Both the position numbers and the translations under genes were made by a program. The notes under the pieces were generated by a model. That model ran no database searches. It was given only the letters and a program-made list of their open reading frames with translations, and had not been told where the DNA came from. A DNA stretch of 64,000 nt from Porphyra umbilicalis (Eukaryota > Rhodophyta > Bangiophyceae > Bangiales > Bangiaceae), in contig KV918875.1 in the NCBI GenBank assembly GCA_002049455.2, positions 15,128 through 79,127 of the forward strand, in the 5' to 3' direction. Positions 42,458-53,165 of the stretch are shown here, one piece after another. Position 1 is the first letter of the stretch; each line of letters opens with the position of its first letter.

Positions 42458-42580
42458 TCTCCTCCCCCGAGGACCCAAGCCCCATCGACAGTGGGTGTCG
42501 ATGAACCAGCTCAATGGGGTCAAAACCGCCCATCGAAACCCCATCTCGATGGCCGATGGGGCTTGATGGGCCTCGATGAG
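42458..42580. repeat. CCCATCGA/TCGATGGG motif array, second locus
   Basis: At least seven copies of CATCGA or TCGATG lie in both orientations, several within CCCATCGA or CGATGGGG. It matches the array at 30919-31045. Confidence 0.6.
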
Positions 42581-43608
42581 ACATTCTTCTAAAGCAGACG
42601 ATGAGTGACGGTGGCGCAGCGACCGGCCTGGAAGTTGGCCACGCGTGACAACGTTCGCGTACGCGGAGCAGTCGCCCGCCGTACTTTGTCGATACGTTGA
42701 ATCGGCTAACAGAACCCCTGCAGGGAGTCAGGTGGACGTATCGGGTGGGTTCCGGGAGCGGGGTTAGATCGCCTCAGCTGGCGGGTCGTCGCCAGAACAT
42801 TCGAGACCCCGAACCCGGTATACACCCTCCCGTACCAGGACAAGCAACTAAATCGGAGATTCCCCTGGAACACTTCAGTTCGGATGAACGGTCCCGGTTG
42901 CATGACTTCTGCAACAGTGAGCCATCATGGGCTTCACGGCTCAACCTGAAGCCGTTTGTGCGTGAAGCACCTATTTATCCCTGTCGATGCCCCATCATCT
43001 CGCTCCGCATCGCCGCAGTGTGCGATACTCATCATCATCCGCAAGAAGCGCGGAGCGGTGGGCGTCTTGGGCCGCGTACGAGCCAAGACAGTGGCAGGAC
43101 TGCAACCAGAGTCCAACATCCAATCGAAGGTCATACCTGTGGCGGGTTGTGTACACCATTGAAGCTCTCTGCCGTCTGCGACGTTGTGCATGACGTGTTG
43201 AGAGTATGGCAAGGGCAAGCATTCTTGAGCTCATGACGACCAACTCAAGGTCCGTTGATGGTGGTCCCGGTGAAGGAGAGGTGTGTTCGCCAATTGTCAT
43301 GACGCAACGAGCCACACAACGACCTGTCATTTGTCAGTTTCAGTGCCAACCACGAGCGATACGCTTGCCACTGGATGTCCGGCTGTAACTGTCCCGAACA
43401 ATTCTAGCTATCCTATTGGCTACTGGAACGAGTAGTCAACAACTCAGTCTGCGAACAACCTGAAACTAAATTTAGCGAGGATCGAGCCGGTCTTGCCCAA
43501 AAAGGGAAATCGCCCCTGTACGAGAGCCCCCTCTGAACGGGAGAGTGCACGGCAGAACTCCCGCGACACCGACCCCAGGATGGAATCCCCATCCAGCCTC
43601 CCACACAA
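42581..43608. other. Intergenic, no gene recognised
   Basis: Short ORFs only. The sequence near 43400-43442 resembles the end of the element at 34484. Confidence 0.4.
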
Positions 43609-44870
43609 CGTCGCTGCAAGCGGCAGCCCCAACAGAATGCCATTCTGTTCGGCGTCTGTTGCCGAACAGACGCCCAACAGATGCGATTCTGTTACAGTCC
43701 TGTTCGGTACTTGGTGCTGGATCTCGGGACTTCTCGATGGACCGTGCAGCACATGTGATCGAGGACGGGATCGGGTGCTCTGGATTAGGGTCATTGGGAG
43801 AAAAGGCTTCCGAATACAAGTTGCAGTCCAACGTGGACAGACGGTAGCATTTTTTACCAATACATGCAAACTGCGCAATTCCTGATCTGACGGTCAGGGC
43901 CAGGCTATTGCGTCTTGCCCACAAGACACGGAGCTACTCCTTTACTCGTTTCTACAAACACGAGCCTCAACGCACAACCAATTCAGCCTGGTGCGAACAG
44001 AGATAGAAAAGCCCCACGAGAAGTAGAATGACCCAGTAGAAACAGTGAAGCACACGCCAAAGACAGAGAAGGTTAGTACGGCTGTTCCCACAACGACAGA
44101 GTAAGGGAAAGCGCATGCAGATCATGATCACATAGAGTCACTAGCGCTGCGGAGCCGAGGTCGTGTCACAGAAACAGTCCGCAACAAGTCGTTCGGGGGG
44201 GTGCGGGGGGCTCGGGGGCAGGGGAACCGCACGCAAGGAAAACGTCATGAAGCGCACCACAGGCGATTGAGAAGCGCGCCCAGAGGCCATGCATCGATAG
44301 AGCAAGTGACAAGATTAAGGGAGGGCGATGACGCCAGGGGGGAGGCGGTTGAGCTGGGCAGTTCGTGGAACGAGCGGTGTTCGTGGCAGTCGGCCGAAGG
44401 TAGCGGTTTTCCAGCCGGGAAGCCATCGGCAAATGGCACGTGGGTGGTTGAGTAGACGAGGTGGAAGGCTGCCTGCACGCTGGAGGGCCACACATTGCAC
44501 CAACCCGTCTCCAACGAGCTACACATAAGGACAGGGCTGGCGGAGTCGTATTTGACATTACCTAGCGACGATGTGGCACTTCCTCGCACGGCAGTCCATG
44601 ACGGGCTGGACCACATGCTTTCTTTGAAGCCTGAAACAGGCTTAGGCTTTCAAAAAAAACCTAATCATCAGAATGAAAGCCGTTACACCAGCCAGTTCCT
44701 GGCAGTGGAGTAACTGACACACGAGACAGACCAACAGCGGCGCCGAACAGAATGACGTTCTGTTCCGCGTCTGTTCCCGAACAGACGGCCCCAACAGATG
44801 GCCTTCTGTTCGGCTGTTGCCCAACAGCGATTCTGTTCGGCGCTCTGTTGGGCTGCCGCCTGCAGCGACG
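43609..44870. mobile_element. 1.26-kb inverted-repeat element with CTGTTCGG arrays
   Basis: The left end CGTCGCTGCAAGCGGCAGCC is matched in inverse by GGGCTGCCGCCTGCAGCGACG ending at 44870, with one mismatch over 20 bp and a one-base gap. Next to each end lie about six to ten copies of CTGTTCGG/CCGAACAG and CCAACAG/CTGTTGG in both orientations. The inside has no transposase. I found no clear target-site duplication, so the superfamily is open; subterminal arrays of this kind are common in hAT and CACTA elements. Confidence 0.7.
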
Positions 44871-45367
44871 ACCGTCTGATCTACTCCCTTGCCGCCACAG
44901 CTGCACCGCAACTGTAGTTGCATGCAAAGCTGAGGCGCACAGGGGGGGGTTGGGGCGGCGGAGAGGGTGCGGGTGGATCCGGCGCTGGCGATCAGGCGAC
45001 CGCATGTGCGAAGGGACGCCGTTGCGGTCACAGCTGTGCGGGTCGCGACCCGGCGCGGTAGAGGGATGATGGACGCGGCGTTGGCGCCCGCCACTGGAAG
45101 CACCGCAAGATGGCAGTGTCTGGGAGGGGGGGGCGGCGGCGATTGATGCAGCGGTCCTTGGCACCGACAGCCGCGCTGCTGGCGCGAGCGGCTACAAATG
45201 CGCTATCCGTCTCGTCGCACCGCATTGACGAGAACTTGCCGGCACCGGAGGTCTCGCATTGCTACTGCTGACGGGCGACACCTGCCGCCGGTTGTGTTAC
45301 ACCCAAGGCCTGTGCGCGCACGCGCAGACGAGGCAACCACTCCCAGCGGCCCACGCGCACTATCAGC
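44871..45367. other. 5' region of the EgtD-like gene
   Basis: GC-rich, directly between the inverted-repeat element and the start codon. No conserved ORF is seen; the promoter is expected here. Confidence 0.45.
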
Positions 45368-46801
45368 ATGTCGCCCCCCGCCCCCGCCGCCGTTGCGGCT
45401 GCCGTGGCCCCATCGAAAGTGGACGACGGGACTCGGTGCGGCACCAGCGTCACCAATGCGGACGGGACAGCCGGCCGCCCACGCTACGAAACAACTTTTT
45501 TGTACAATGAGGACGGAGCGGCCGACTTGGACACTTTTGAGGCGGACGTGATCGCTGGGTTTGCGGCGCCCGACCGCTTCTTCCCGAGCAAGTACTTTTA
45601 TGATGACGCCGGGTCGGGTACGTGCCGCTGTCGGGTGTGCTTCGAGTGGCAAAGCGCATGGGGACTGGAAGCGTGGAGGGGGAACGGTGGGGGGAGCTGA
45701 GAGAGAGCCCAGTGGTGCTGGTATGAGCGCGACGCGAGACGTCACGGTCCCGAGGTACTAACCGCTTATTGAGAGCATGGTGCTGGAAATGGATAGCCAC
45801 GCCCGCCGCACATCGTCTCCACTTCTGCCCAAACTGCAGACGTCTTCACGCAGATGACGCGGTCGTCCTACTACTACCTGACGAGGGCGGAAAACGAGAA
45901 TTTGGCGACCAACGGGGCGGCGATGCTCGCCGCAGCGGGCGTGTGCGGCGGCGCCGCCACCGCCGGGCGCCCCGTCAACCTCATTGAGCTCGGCGCTGGC
46001 GACGGCACCAAGACCGTGACCCTCCTCAACGCCATTCGCGACGGCGGCAGCGGCAAAGACTGCGGCGGCGGCGCCTCGCCCGTCACGTACGTGCCCATAG
46101 ACATCTCGTGGGGTGCCATGCGCTCCCTCTACGCTGCTGTTGAGGGCACTACCGGTGGCCTTTCTCCCGTTCGGGTCCACGGCTATGTTGCCGATTACTT
46201 TGACGCGCTCGACACCCTACGCGACGCGGAGTGGACGCACGGCCTCGGGGGGAGTGCCAGCGACAACTCGCCCGGGGCAACATTGCCGCACAACGTCGTG
46301 GTGTATCTGGGCTCGACGGTTGGCAACGTGACGGGGGCGGAGCTAGTTTCTTTCTTGGCTGCCATCCGCGCCCGACTCAATGACGGGGACCATCTGCTGC
46401 TCGGGTACGACTTGCTGCAGACGCCCGCCAAGCATCTGGCGACTTACCCCGCTGACCGCACCGTCGGTGACCTCTTTGAAGCCATCCTCGACCGGATGCG
46501 GCGGGAACTCGACGCAGACATCAGCGACGGCGCGCTGGACGTGGAGGTCGTTTTTGATGAGGCCGACGGGGCGGTGCTTGGGAGGTTCGTCTCGACGCGG
46601 GACCACGTGTTGGCGGTCGGCCGTGGCGCACGGCGGCGGGATTTTCCACTGCGGTCGGGCGAGCGCATCCACGTGCTTCTTTGCCGCAAGTTTAAACGCG
46701 ACGGCATGGCTGCGGCAGCGTCCGAGGCGGGCTTTGAGCTCCAACAGACGTGGACAGACGCGACGGGTCGGTTTGCTGACTCGCTGTTCCGCGCTGTGTG
46801 A
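45368..46801 (+). CDS. EgtD-type L-histidine N-alpha-methyltransferase, one intron
   Basis: The expected reaction is triple methylation of the histidine alpha-amino group with S-adenosylmethionine to give hercynine, the first step to ergothioneine (ovothiol enzymes are distant alternatives). Exon 1 is 45368-45617 and exon 2 is 45840-46801, with a 222-bp intron (GTACGT donor, CTGCAG acceptor). Splicing joins PSKYFYDDAGS to DVFTQMTRSSYYYLTRAE, recreating the family's N-terminal signature across the junction and thereby proving the intron. The SAM-binding motif is LIELGAGDGTKTVTLL. YVPIDISWGAM, VYLGSTVGNVTGAEL and HLLLGYDLLQ follow in family order, and the C-terminus carries ERIHVLLCRKF and FELQQTWTDATGRFADSLF. 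The 403 residues match a stand-alone EgtD domain plus an extension; no sulfoxide-synthase (EgtB) domain is fused, unlike fungal Egt1. A MITE begins 18 bp after the stop. Confidence 0.88.
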
Positions 46802-46819
46802 GCTGGGCCGGCGGACGTA

Positions 46820-47480
46820 TTGCCGTCTCCCCAATTTTGGCCGATCCGGTCAAGAACAACTGTGCAGAACAGATGTGGCGCTTTACTGTATTTTAGAATT
46901 CTCATCTTATGAGGCTTGACGAGTTTGCAAGATGAGACAAGCACCTTATGCTCTTTGACGTGCTCTTTCTGATGGTGCTCCCTGCGATCTTCATGCTTCT
47001 CTCCTTGTCACGTAGCGCTTTTATTGCTGTCTTCCCAATTTTGGCCGATGTGGTCAAAGTCAAGAAGGGGTCTGGGTCAACTGCCCATTGGTCAATCAAC
47101 TTTATCCGGCTGAGTGGATGGCTGAGACGCTGTTTCACACTGTTGATCACCCCTCTTGACATCGACGGGATCGGCCAAAATTGGGAAGACAGCAATATCT
47201 GTCCAAGAACAAATGTCAGGTACGTTCGACCTGGACGGAGAGCCTTGCACGAAATCGCTCTCTCAGGGGCAGTCCGCATGGATTGGTAGGCTACTTCTGA
47301 ACCAAGCGGCCCTGGAGGACTCGACCTTTGAGTGCCTCTAGCTCCGTTCGGCACTGCACAAAAAAACTGAGATTTCTAAAGTAAAGCGCCACAGATGCAC
47401 GACAGCCATCCATCCGGCCGGATACGACCTCTCAACCAATCAGAAGTTGTGCGGACTGTAGGTTGTTCTTGTCCGGATCG
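46820..47480. mobile_element. Larger MITE-family element next to the EgtD gene
   Basis: It begins TTGCCGTCTCCCCAATTTTG, the same end type as the 172-bp MITE, after a TA. Inverted arms (GGCCGATCCGGTCAAGAACA at 46839; inverse at 47465-47482) continue inward to GTGGCGCTTTACT, seen again in inverse near 47380. The extreme right end has diverged, so the exact border is unsure. Copy 2 of the 172-bp MITE is inserted within it. Confidence 0.65.
47024..47195. mobile_element. 172-bp TA-flanked MITE, copy 2 (nested)
   Basis: The ends are as in copy 1 at 35359-35530, with flanking TA at 47022-47023 and 47196-47197. Only a couple of base differences from copy 1 are seen in the interior. It interrupts the larger related element at 46820-47480. 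Confidence 0.85.
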
Positions 47481-48192
47481 GCCAGAATCGCGTCGGGGTG
47501 GGGGAACAGAAGCGGTCTTTCAAGCTGGGGGACGCCGATAAACGTGCCGTGCGGGCGCTGTGTTTTGATAGTCATGCTTGCAGGGTGACCGTCGCGGTGC
47601 GGCGATCGACGACTCGGGCACGAGCGACACAGGGCGTGTCGACGGCGCCTCGCCTCCCACGAACGCCGAGCGATGCTCCGTTAGTGGGTCTGCCGAGTCG
47701 GGAACCGTGGATTCTGGTGCTGGGCGCCTGCGCGCCCTTGACTAGGTCCGCCCCAATCTACGTGCGCTGGCCTGGCTCCTCCCCCCTCGACCATGCCTGG
47801 CCGCTGTCGGCCGCGACGACTCGTGCTCATGGCCGCCCCGATGCCGACGCGACCGGTCGTCACGGGCACGCTGCCAACCCGAGTCCGGGGGACTGCCGCT
47901 GTCATTTTGGCTGCAGAAACAGCGACGAGCGGTTCAGATCGAGTGCGCATCGCTGCCGACTACCCAATGTTGACGCATGAGTGCCGGCTTCCGGGAAGAG
48001 TGACTAAAAGCACCCACTCGGCAAGTGCAACACTGGATGCCCGCTGGTCTAACAGCCTACGACCCGTAGGATCACCGCCCTGGGCATCGCTCCGTGTGTG
48101 TCTGCGGGAATGGGGCAGTTGCGTTGCACACTGTAGCTCGGGGGCGGCAGCGTCGTGGATGACGACGCCCATGAACCACAATTCAATCGTAT
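47481..48192. other. Intergenic, no gene recognised
   Basis: Unique sequence with short ORFs in several frames and no conserved motif. Confidence 0.4.
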
Positions 48193-49419
48193 TTACATGC
48201 TGCTGGGGCGACGGGTGGCGATTGGCCTCCTGTTTTTACTTTTTTTCGGTGTTACCTTTTCTTTTGGCCGCACCGCGGTTTCCCACCCCCCCTCGGCGAG
48301 GAGACACCTGCTGTCGCCGCAACCATCCCGTGCGCGGGCGCGATGGCCACGCCACCATCCGGTCGTCCGCGAGGTCACCGTCGAGTCCCTCCTCACGCTC
48401 TTCACTCTGGCTACAGTACGTGTCGCGGCCGGCGACAGCAACCCCCGGTGCACCTGCGGGCATAGCATGACGCCCACCCGCACGCCCTCCAGCCCAGAGC
48501 GGTCGCCATCGGTCGCGCACGCAGCGGTGGGGCGGCCCCCCGTCACGGGGTCCGCGTCGACACTCAGAGGTCCGGCGGCCGCACCGGCGATGACGGCACC
48601 CATGGGATTGGGCGGCGGCGCCGCTGGTGTGGCGGCAGAGTCCACCGCCTCGACGACGAGGTAGCAGATGCGCGGCCGCCCCGTGCACGCAGCAGCGCCG
48701 GCCGCTGACGGCGGCACCGTGTGGCCCGTCACGCCGTCACGGCTGCGCTCGGCGGTCGTTGCGTGGGGACGCGTCGACCCAGCCGCCCGCCGACGCGCGT
48801 GCCCGTGGGCACCGACGCGGCCGCGGGGGGTGCGTCGGGCGGCGCGCGGCGAGCCCCCGCCCCCGCCACGCCCTGTCGGCTCGGGCGGTGTGCGCGCCGG
48901 TGGGAACTGTCGGGGGGGTGGCCCACCGACGCGCGACCGCCGGCCGGTGGGCGCGGCGGCGGGACGGCGCGCGCGTCGACGCGCCGACGCTGGCGGCGGC
49001 CGCGACGGCCGCGGGAGAGTGGCGACGGGGCGCCGCCGCCCTCGGCCCGCAGGCGCCGCCGCGGGCGCGCCCGTGGTCGGTGTGCAGACCACGTCGGCGG
49101 GTGCCGCCCTGTGGCGCCGGCGGCCGCCGCCGCCGCCACCGATGGCGACGGGCCGGGGCGGGCCGCGGCGACGCGGACGCCCGTCGCCCCGTCGACGCGG
49201 CGCCGCCGCCCTCAGAGACCCGACCGACGCGGCGGCGGCCGCCGCGGCGCCGCCACGTCGGCGCCGCCGCCGCCCGCGTCCCACGGCTCTGCCGGCGTGG
49301 CCACCCGCGGCGGCCGCCGGTGGACGGCCGCCGCAGCGGCGGCGCCGCGGGTGGGCGGGGGCGCCCCCCCCCCCCCCACCCCCCCCCACCAGTGGCCGGC
49401 TGCGCGTCCCCCCGGCCAC
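48193..49419 (-). CDS. Hypothetical GC-rich ORF, uncertain
   Basis: Only the part from about 48700 down to 48440 looks coding, with G/C-biased third positions: RICYLVVEAVDSAATPAAPP, MGAVIAGAAAGPLSVDADPV and GDRSGLEGVRVGVMLCPQVH. The N-terminal 230 residues are Gly/Arg/Ala low complexity and the C-terminal 60 are basic. No domain, signal peptide or membrane segment is clear. A plus-strand frame (48155-48664) with a hydrophobic stretch (VAIGLLFLLFFGVTFSFG) is an alternative. It may be a fragment of a gene with introns. Confidence 0.25.
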   Translation of the reverse strand: MAGGTRSRPLVGGGGGGGGAPAHPRRRRCGGRPPAAAAGGHAGRAVGRGRRRRRRGGAAAAAAASVGSLRAAAPRRRGDGRPRRRGPPRPVAIGGGGGGRRRHRAAPADVVCTPTTGAPAAAPAGRGRRRPVATLPRPSRPPPASARRRARRPAAAPTGRRSRVGGPPPRQFPPARTPPEPTGRGGGGGSPRAARRTPRGRVGAHGHARRRAAGSTRPHATTAERSRDGVTGHTVPPSAAGAAACTGRPRICYLVVEAVDSAATPAAPPPNPMGAVIAGAAAGPLSVDADPVTGGRPTAACATDGDRSGLEGVRVGVMLCPQVHRGLLSPAATRTVARVKSVRRDSTVTSRTTGWWRGHRARARDGCGDSRCLLAEGGWETAVRPKEKVTPKKSKNRRPIATRRPSSM

Positions 49420-50014
49420 GCCGGCGCCTCACGTCAGCGCCCCACGTCGGGCGGGGCGCCGCCCCTCGGGACGCGCCCGACCGCCGCGCGGCGGCCGGGG
49501 CGGCGCGCCCGACGGGCGCGACCGCCCGCCCCCCGCCCTCCGCCGCGCGTCTGTCTGGGGGTCCCCCCCGCCAGGCAGGTTGGCGCCGCCGCCCTGGGGG
49601 GCCGGCCGCTGGGGGCGGGCAGGCGGCGCCCGCGGCCGCCCGTCGGCCCGCCTGCCGCCGGCCGCACGCACCTGCGGCGCGTCCCCCCCGCCCCCGCGGG
49701 CGACCGACGCCCCCCGTCCGCGGCGGCGCTGACGCCGCGGCGGGGGCGGCGGTGGCACCCCCACCCCCGCCGACCGACCGACCGGCGCGGTGGCGGGCGG
49801 GCGGGGGGGGGGCGGGCGGGGGGGGGCGGGCGCCCTCGTCGGCGCGCGGGCGGCTGCGGACCGCGGGGCGGTGTGCGGCGGCGCCGGCGGGGGGTGGGCG
49901 GCGGGGGGGGTGGCCCGCGTGGCGCCTGGTGCCGAGGCGCCCCGGCCGACCGCCGCGCGCGTGTGCCACGGCGGGCGGTCCGCGTGGCGCGCCGCCGCGC
50001 CTGGGCCACTGCAT
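49420..50014. other. Extremely GC-rich tract
   Basis: Almost only G and C with CCCC/GGGG runs. All frames are open. No gene can be supported here apart from a possible upstream continuation of the PAN-like ORF. Confidence 0.5.
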
Positions 50015-50535
50015 GCGCGGGCGGCGCGGTCCCCGTCGGCGCGCCCGCGCCGCGGGTGTGGGGCGTCGGCCGCACCGCCGGCGGCCGGTGGCGCCAGTGT
50101 TGGTTGAAAAAGGCGTTTCCCAACACAGACGGCCCGAGGGTCAAGGCGCCGCCGCCCTCGCCCGCCGGCGGCGGCGGCGGCCGCCCCTCCCCATGGGTGT
50201 CGGGCGTCCTTGACCGCCCGCGGGGGTGCCCCGGCCTCTTTTTGGCCGACTTTGGCGGGCGGGTGCTCGTGCGTGGGGACGCCCACCGGCGGCCGACGTG
50301 CGCCGCGTGTGCGGCGGCGTGCCTCGCCGACGCGCGGTGCAACGTGTGGGTGTGGGCGTTTCAGGCCGCCTCTGCCCGCCACCGCGAGTGTTGGTTGAAG
50401 CGGTGGGGCGGGGGGGGGGGGCCGCCCCTCGTGCCGGGCAGCGGGCAGCGGACGAGTGTGCGGCTGGGGGGGGTGCTCAACGACCGGCTGTGGGCGGTGC
50501 GGGGGAGCGCCGCAAGGGCGCGACGGGGGGGGTAG
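50015..50535 (+). CDS. PAN/Apple-like Cys-Trp domain protein, partial
   Basis: The frame ends at 50535 and is open far upstream, but only about the last 170 codons look real. Two related blocks are seen. The second has CAACAAACLADARCNVWVWA then RECWLKRW and RLGGVLND. The first has VWGVGRTAGGRWRQCWLKKA and, after a short gap, VSGVLD. The Cys...Cys...Cys...Cys-x-x-Trp...CWLK pattern is that of PAN/Apple-like modules, which bind proteins or carbohydrates outside the cell. The first block lacks most of its upstream cysteines, so a missed intron, sequence error or decay is likely. The start and total length are unknown. Confidence 0.45.
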
Positions 50536-51152
50536 GGCGACACACCTGGTGACGATGGAAGCGCGCGATGGCAGAAGTGTGGGGGGAGCAAGCCACGAGG
50601 CAAGGAAAACAACCCGTCTGGGCAACACCGCCCACGGCAGGGTGCGCCGACCCGTGCTCTTGTTTGAGATAAGCGCGTCTGCGACACCGCCACGTGCGCT
50701 GCTGCCGCCATGCAAAGGAGGGGGGGAGACGCGTGCGGCGGTGCGTTAGGTGGAGCCGGCAGCCCCGCCACCCTTGGAGGGCCCCAGCTTGGGGGCAACC
50801 GCCGCGGCCGCCGCCGTCTGCGTGCGGTCGCCGCCAGCCGCCGACGCCGAGAGCGCCGCAGCGAGGCGCCCAAACACCCGCTGCATGCCCTCCCCCGCAC
50901 CCCCACAACCCGCCCACGCCGCCCCGCCGGCAGCTCATCGCGTACACGATTTTCCAGCACCCCCCGGGGGGAGCCCACCACGCCGCGCAGACACGGTGAC
51001 CACCTCCCCACCGATGCCACCCCTCTCATCAGCCCCTGCCCCTTCCACGATCGTCTCTGATCCGCCGCCGCCGCCACCGTCGCCACCGACACCACCGCCG
51101 CCGCCGCCGCCACCGCCGCCGCCGCCCCCCCCCCCACCGCCCCCCAGTGCCG
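50536..51152. other. Intergenic with (CCG/CCA)n microsatellite
   Basis: A CCGCCGCCACCG-type microsatellite runs from about 51060 to 51148, directly at the 3' end of the AHA1 gene. The rest is GC-rich with no recognised gene. Confidence 0.5.
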
Positions 51153-52163
51153 TCACAAGAAGCTCGCGTCTCCCCACCCAAATACGACCTTGATGCGGCG
51201 GAACACTTCCCCCCGCCACCACGCCTCGACGGCCCCCCGCTGCCCCGGCGGGATCTGCGTGTGCGCGACCGTCAGCCGCGTCTTGCCCTCCTCGTCGGCC
51301 ACCGTCAGGGCGACGCGGCTCTCCTGCTCCGGCGGCCACGCGGCCGACCGCCACGTCAGCGTCAGCGCCACGCCCGGCACCGCCTCCACGACGGTGCCAC
51401 TCACGGAAAAGGGGCCCGCCTCCATCGACCACGGGGCGCCGACGCCCCCACCCACCACCGCCGGGCGTTGGGTCCACGCGCGCGCGCGCGGCACGTCGGT
51501 AAACGCAGCGTACACGTCTGCGCGGCGGGCGGCGAGAGCGACCGACGCGATGACCGCGTCGGGCGGGGGCGCCGCCAAATCCACCGCCGCGGCATCGTCA
51601 AAGGCCGGCGGCGGCGGCAGCGCCGCGAGCGCCGACGCTTCCGACACGGCCGCCGCGGGGGCGGGGGTGCCGGCCACCCCCGCCACGTCGGCGCCCGCGC
51701 CGAGGGCGGTGATGAACGCGCGGCAGATGGCCACGATGGCGGGGGCGGCGGCCGCGCGCGCCGCGTCGCGCTCGGCGACGACCGCGGCGGTCGTCGAGTC
51801 GAGGCCAAACGTGACTTCCGGGTCGTCGTCAAAGAGCTCAAACTTGTACACGCCGCCCGAGCGGTCGCCGAGAGTAGCGTGCGACGTTGTCCACTTGCCC
51901 GTGACTTTGAGGTCATAGACGGGTTTGAGGGTGCCCTTGCGGTTGTACAGGTGCGCGTCGCCTTCAACCTTGTCAACGGTGAGGGTGGAGGGGCCAACGT
52001 CTGCGGCGGCGGCGGGGAAGGCCAGCGTCGACAGACGGGAGGTGAGGAAGGCGCGCGCCCAGGTGGACACGTCCCGCTCCGACCAGTGCCACGCATTGAC
52101 ATTCTTGCCGTCGGCGCGGTCGGCAACGACCCAGCGGGGATCCCCTTCCCCAACCTTGGCCAT
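51153..52163 (-). CDS. AHA1: Activator of Hsp90 ATPase (AHA1)
   Basis: This co-chaperone binds the Hsp90 dimer and speeds its slow ATPase, driving client turnover in the cytosol. I chose the Met at 52163 (336 residues), since MAKVGEGDPRWVVADRADG followed by NVNAWHWSERDVSTWA is the exact family N-terminus; the longer frame to 52334 adds only non-conserved sequence. The Aha1 N-domain covers about residues 10-150 (VEGDAHLYNRKGTLKPVYDL, GGVYKFELFDDDPE). After a helical Ala-rich linker, the C-terminal AHSA1/SRPBCC domain covers about 210-330 (RRADVYAAFTDVPRARAW, GAPWSMEAGPFSVSGTVVEA, RVALTVADEEGKTRLTVAHT, VEAWWRGEVFRRIK). The length is close to the usual 340-350 and no intron is present. The gene stands alone. 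Confidence 0.94.
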   Translation of the reverse strand: MAKVGEGDPRWVVADRADGKNVNAWHWSERDVSTWARAFLTSRLSTLAFPAAAADVGPSTLTVDKVEGDAHLYNRKGTLKPVYDLKVTGKWTTSHATLGDRSGGVYKFELFDDDPEVTFGLDSTTAAVVAERDAARAAAAPAIVAICRAFITALGAGADVAGVAGTPAPAAAVSEASALAALPPPPAFDDAAAVDLAAPPPDAVIASVALAARRADVYAAFTDVPRARAWTQRPAVVGGGVGAPWSMEAGPFSVSGTVVEAVPGVALTLTWRSAAWPPEQESRVALTVADEEGKTRLTVAHTQIPPGQRGAVEAWWRGEVFRRIKVVFGWGDASFL

Positions 52164-53165
52164 GCCGGAGCAAGAGGGGAGTCTGGCAGTGGAGGAGAGG
52201 AGCGTGCAAAGCGAGGAGGAATGAAGAAGAAAAGAGCAGAGCTGCAGATGACCAAGAAGGCCACCACCTGGGAGGCGGCCGCGACGTCGGCGCGACCAGA
52301 GGAAGGGGGAAAGCGCCCAGCGGAAAAGAAGCAACCAAGGATACAGGCTGGAAAGCAGATGCCAGACTCACAGCACAGACAGTGGCCAGCGGGAAGAAGC
52401 AACTGTGTGCCACAAGAGCGAGCGTCGCGCTACCGCGATGGACCGCCGAGCGTGGCGCGGCCCTCCCCCGACCCCCCGGCCACCCCTCTCAGAAACGGCT
52501 CACACATAGACGCTCACGTACCCGAGAGATTGCCAGCACAGCACGGAGCACCGGCGCGAAGCGAGACGACGTTGGCGGCACGTGCTGACGACGGTCGCGG
52601 CCGACGGTCGGGGTGGTACCAACCGTTTGATGCGCTCAGACAATCTCAATTACAGTAACAGTCGACTTCAGCATGAAAAGTGTGCGGAGAACTCCTTGTC
52701 AAGTACGCACTTAACACTATTTTCCATGTTTTCAAGAGCACTGAAGGGGCGTCACTCCGCCGCGCAGCGCACCTGCGCACGGCGGGCAGGGAGGCCGACA
52801 CGGCGCACGGGCAGGCGGGTGGGACTGATCGCCGCGCGATGGTGCGCATCCAACCGCGCCGCTAGGTGGCGTCAGCAACCGCCGACGCGCCGCCGCAACA
52901 GAAGACGGCGCGCAGGCACGATCACCCGCGGGTCATCGTGAGCGCGTCGAACCTCGGAAGTCGCTGCGCGCGGTTGCCGCGCGCAACTCGGGGCGGTGGG
53001 GGGGGGCAGAGGGGCAGACGCCATCCGGGCCCTGTGGCCCTTGTGGCAGGACAGTCCTTCTCAGCCACGTAACTCTATTCGCTTTTTAGCGTCATCGCGA
53101 CCCTTTCAACGTCGACAAGCCCTCAGATCCCTGAGGACCCGAATGCAGACTGCCACCTCTGAAAT
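52164..53165. other. 5' region of AHA1 and intergenic DNA
   Basis: The AHA1 promoter is expected in the first few hundred bases. The GC content falls towards 53165, where the AT-rich organelle-derived segment begins. No gene is seen. Confidence 0.45.

Noticed and set aside
48721-49732. Overlapping 350-600 codon ORFs on both strands
   Set aside because: Near-pure GC sequence; only the C-terminal PAN-like part and a short minus-strand segment show protein-like character.
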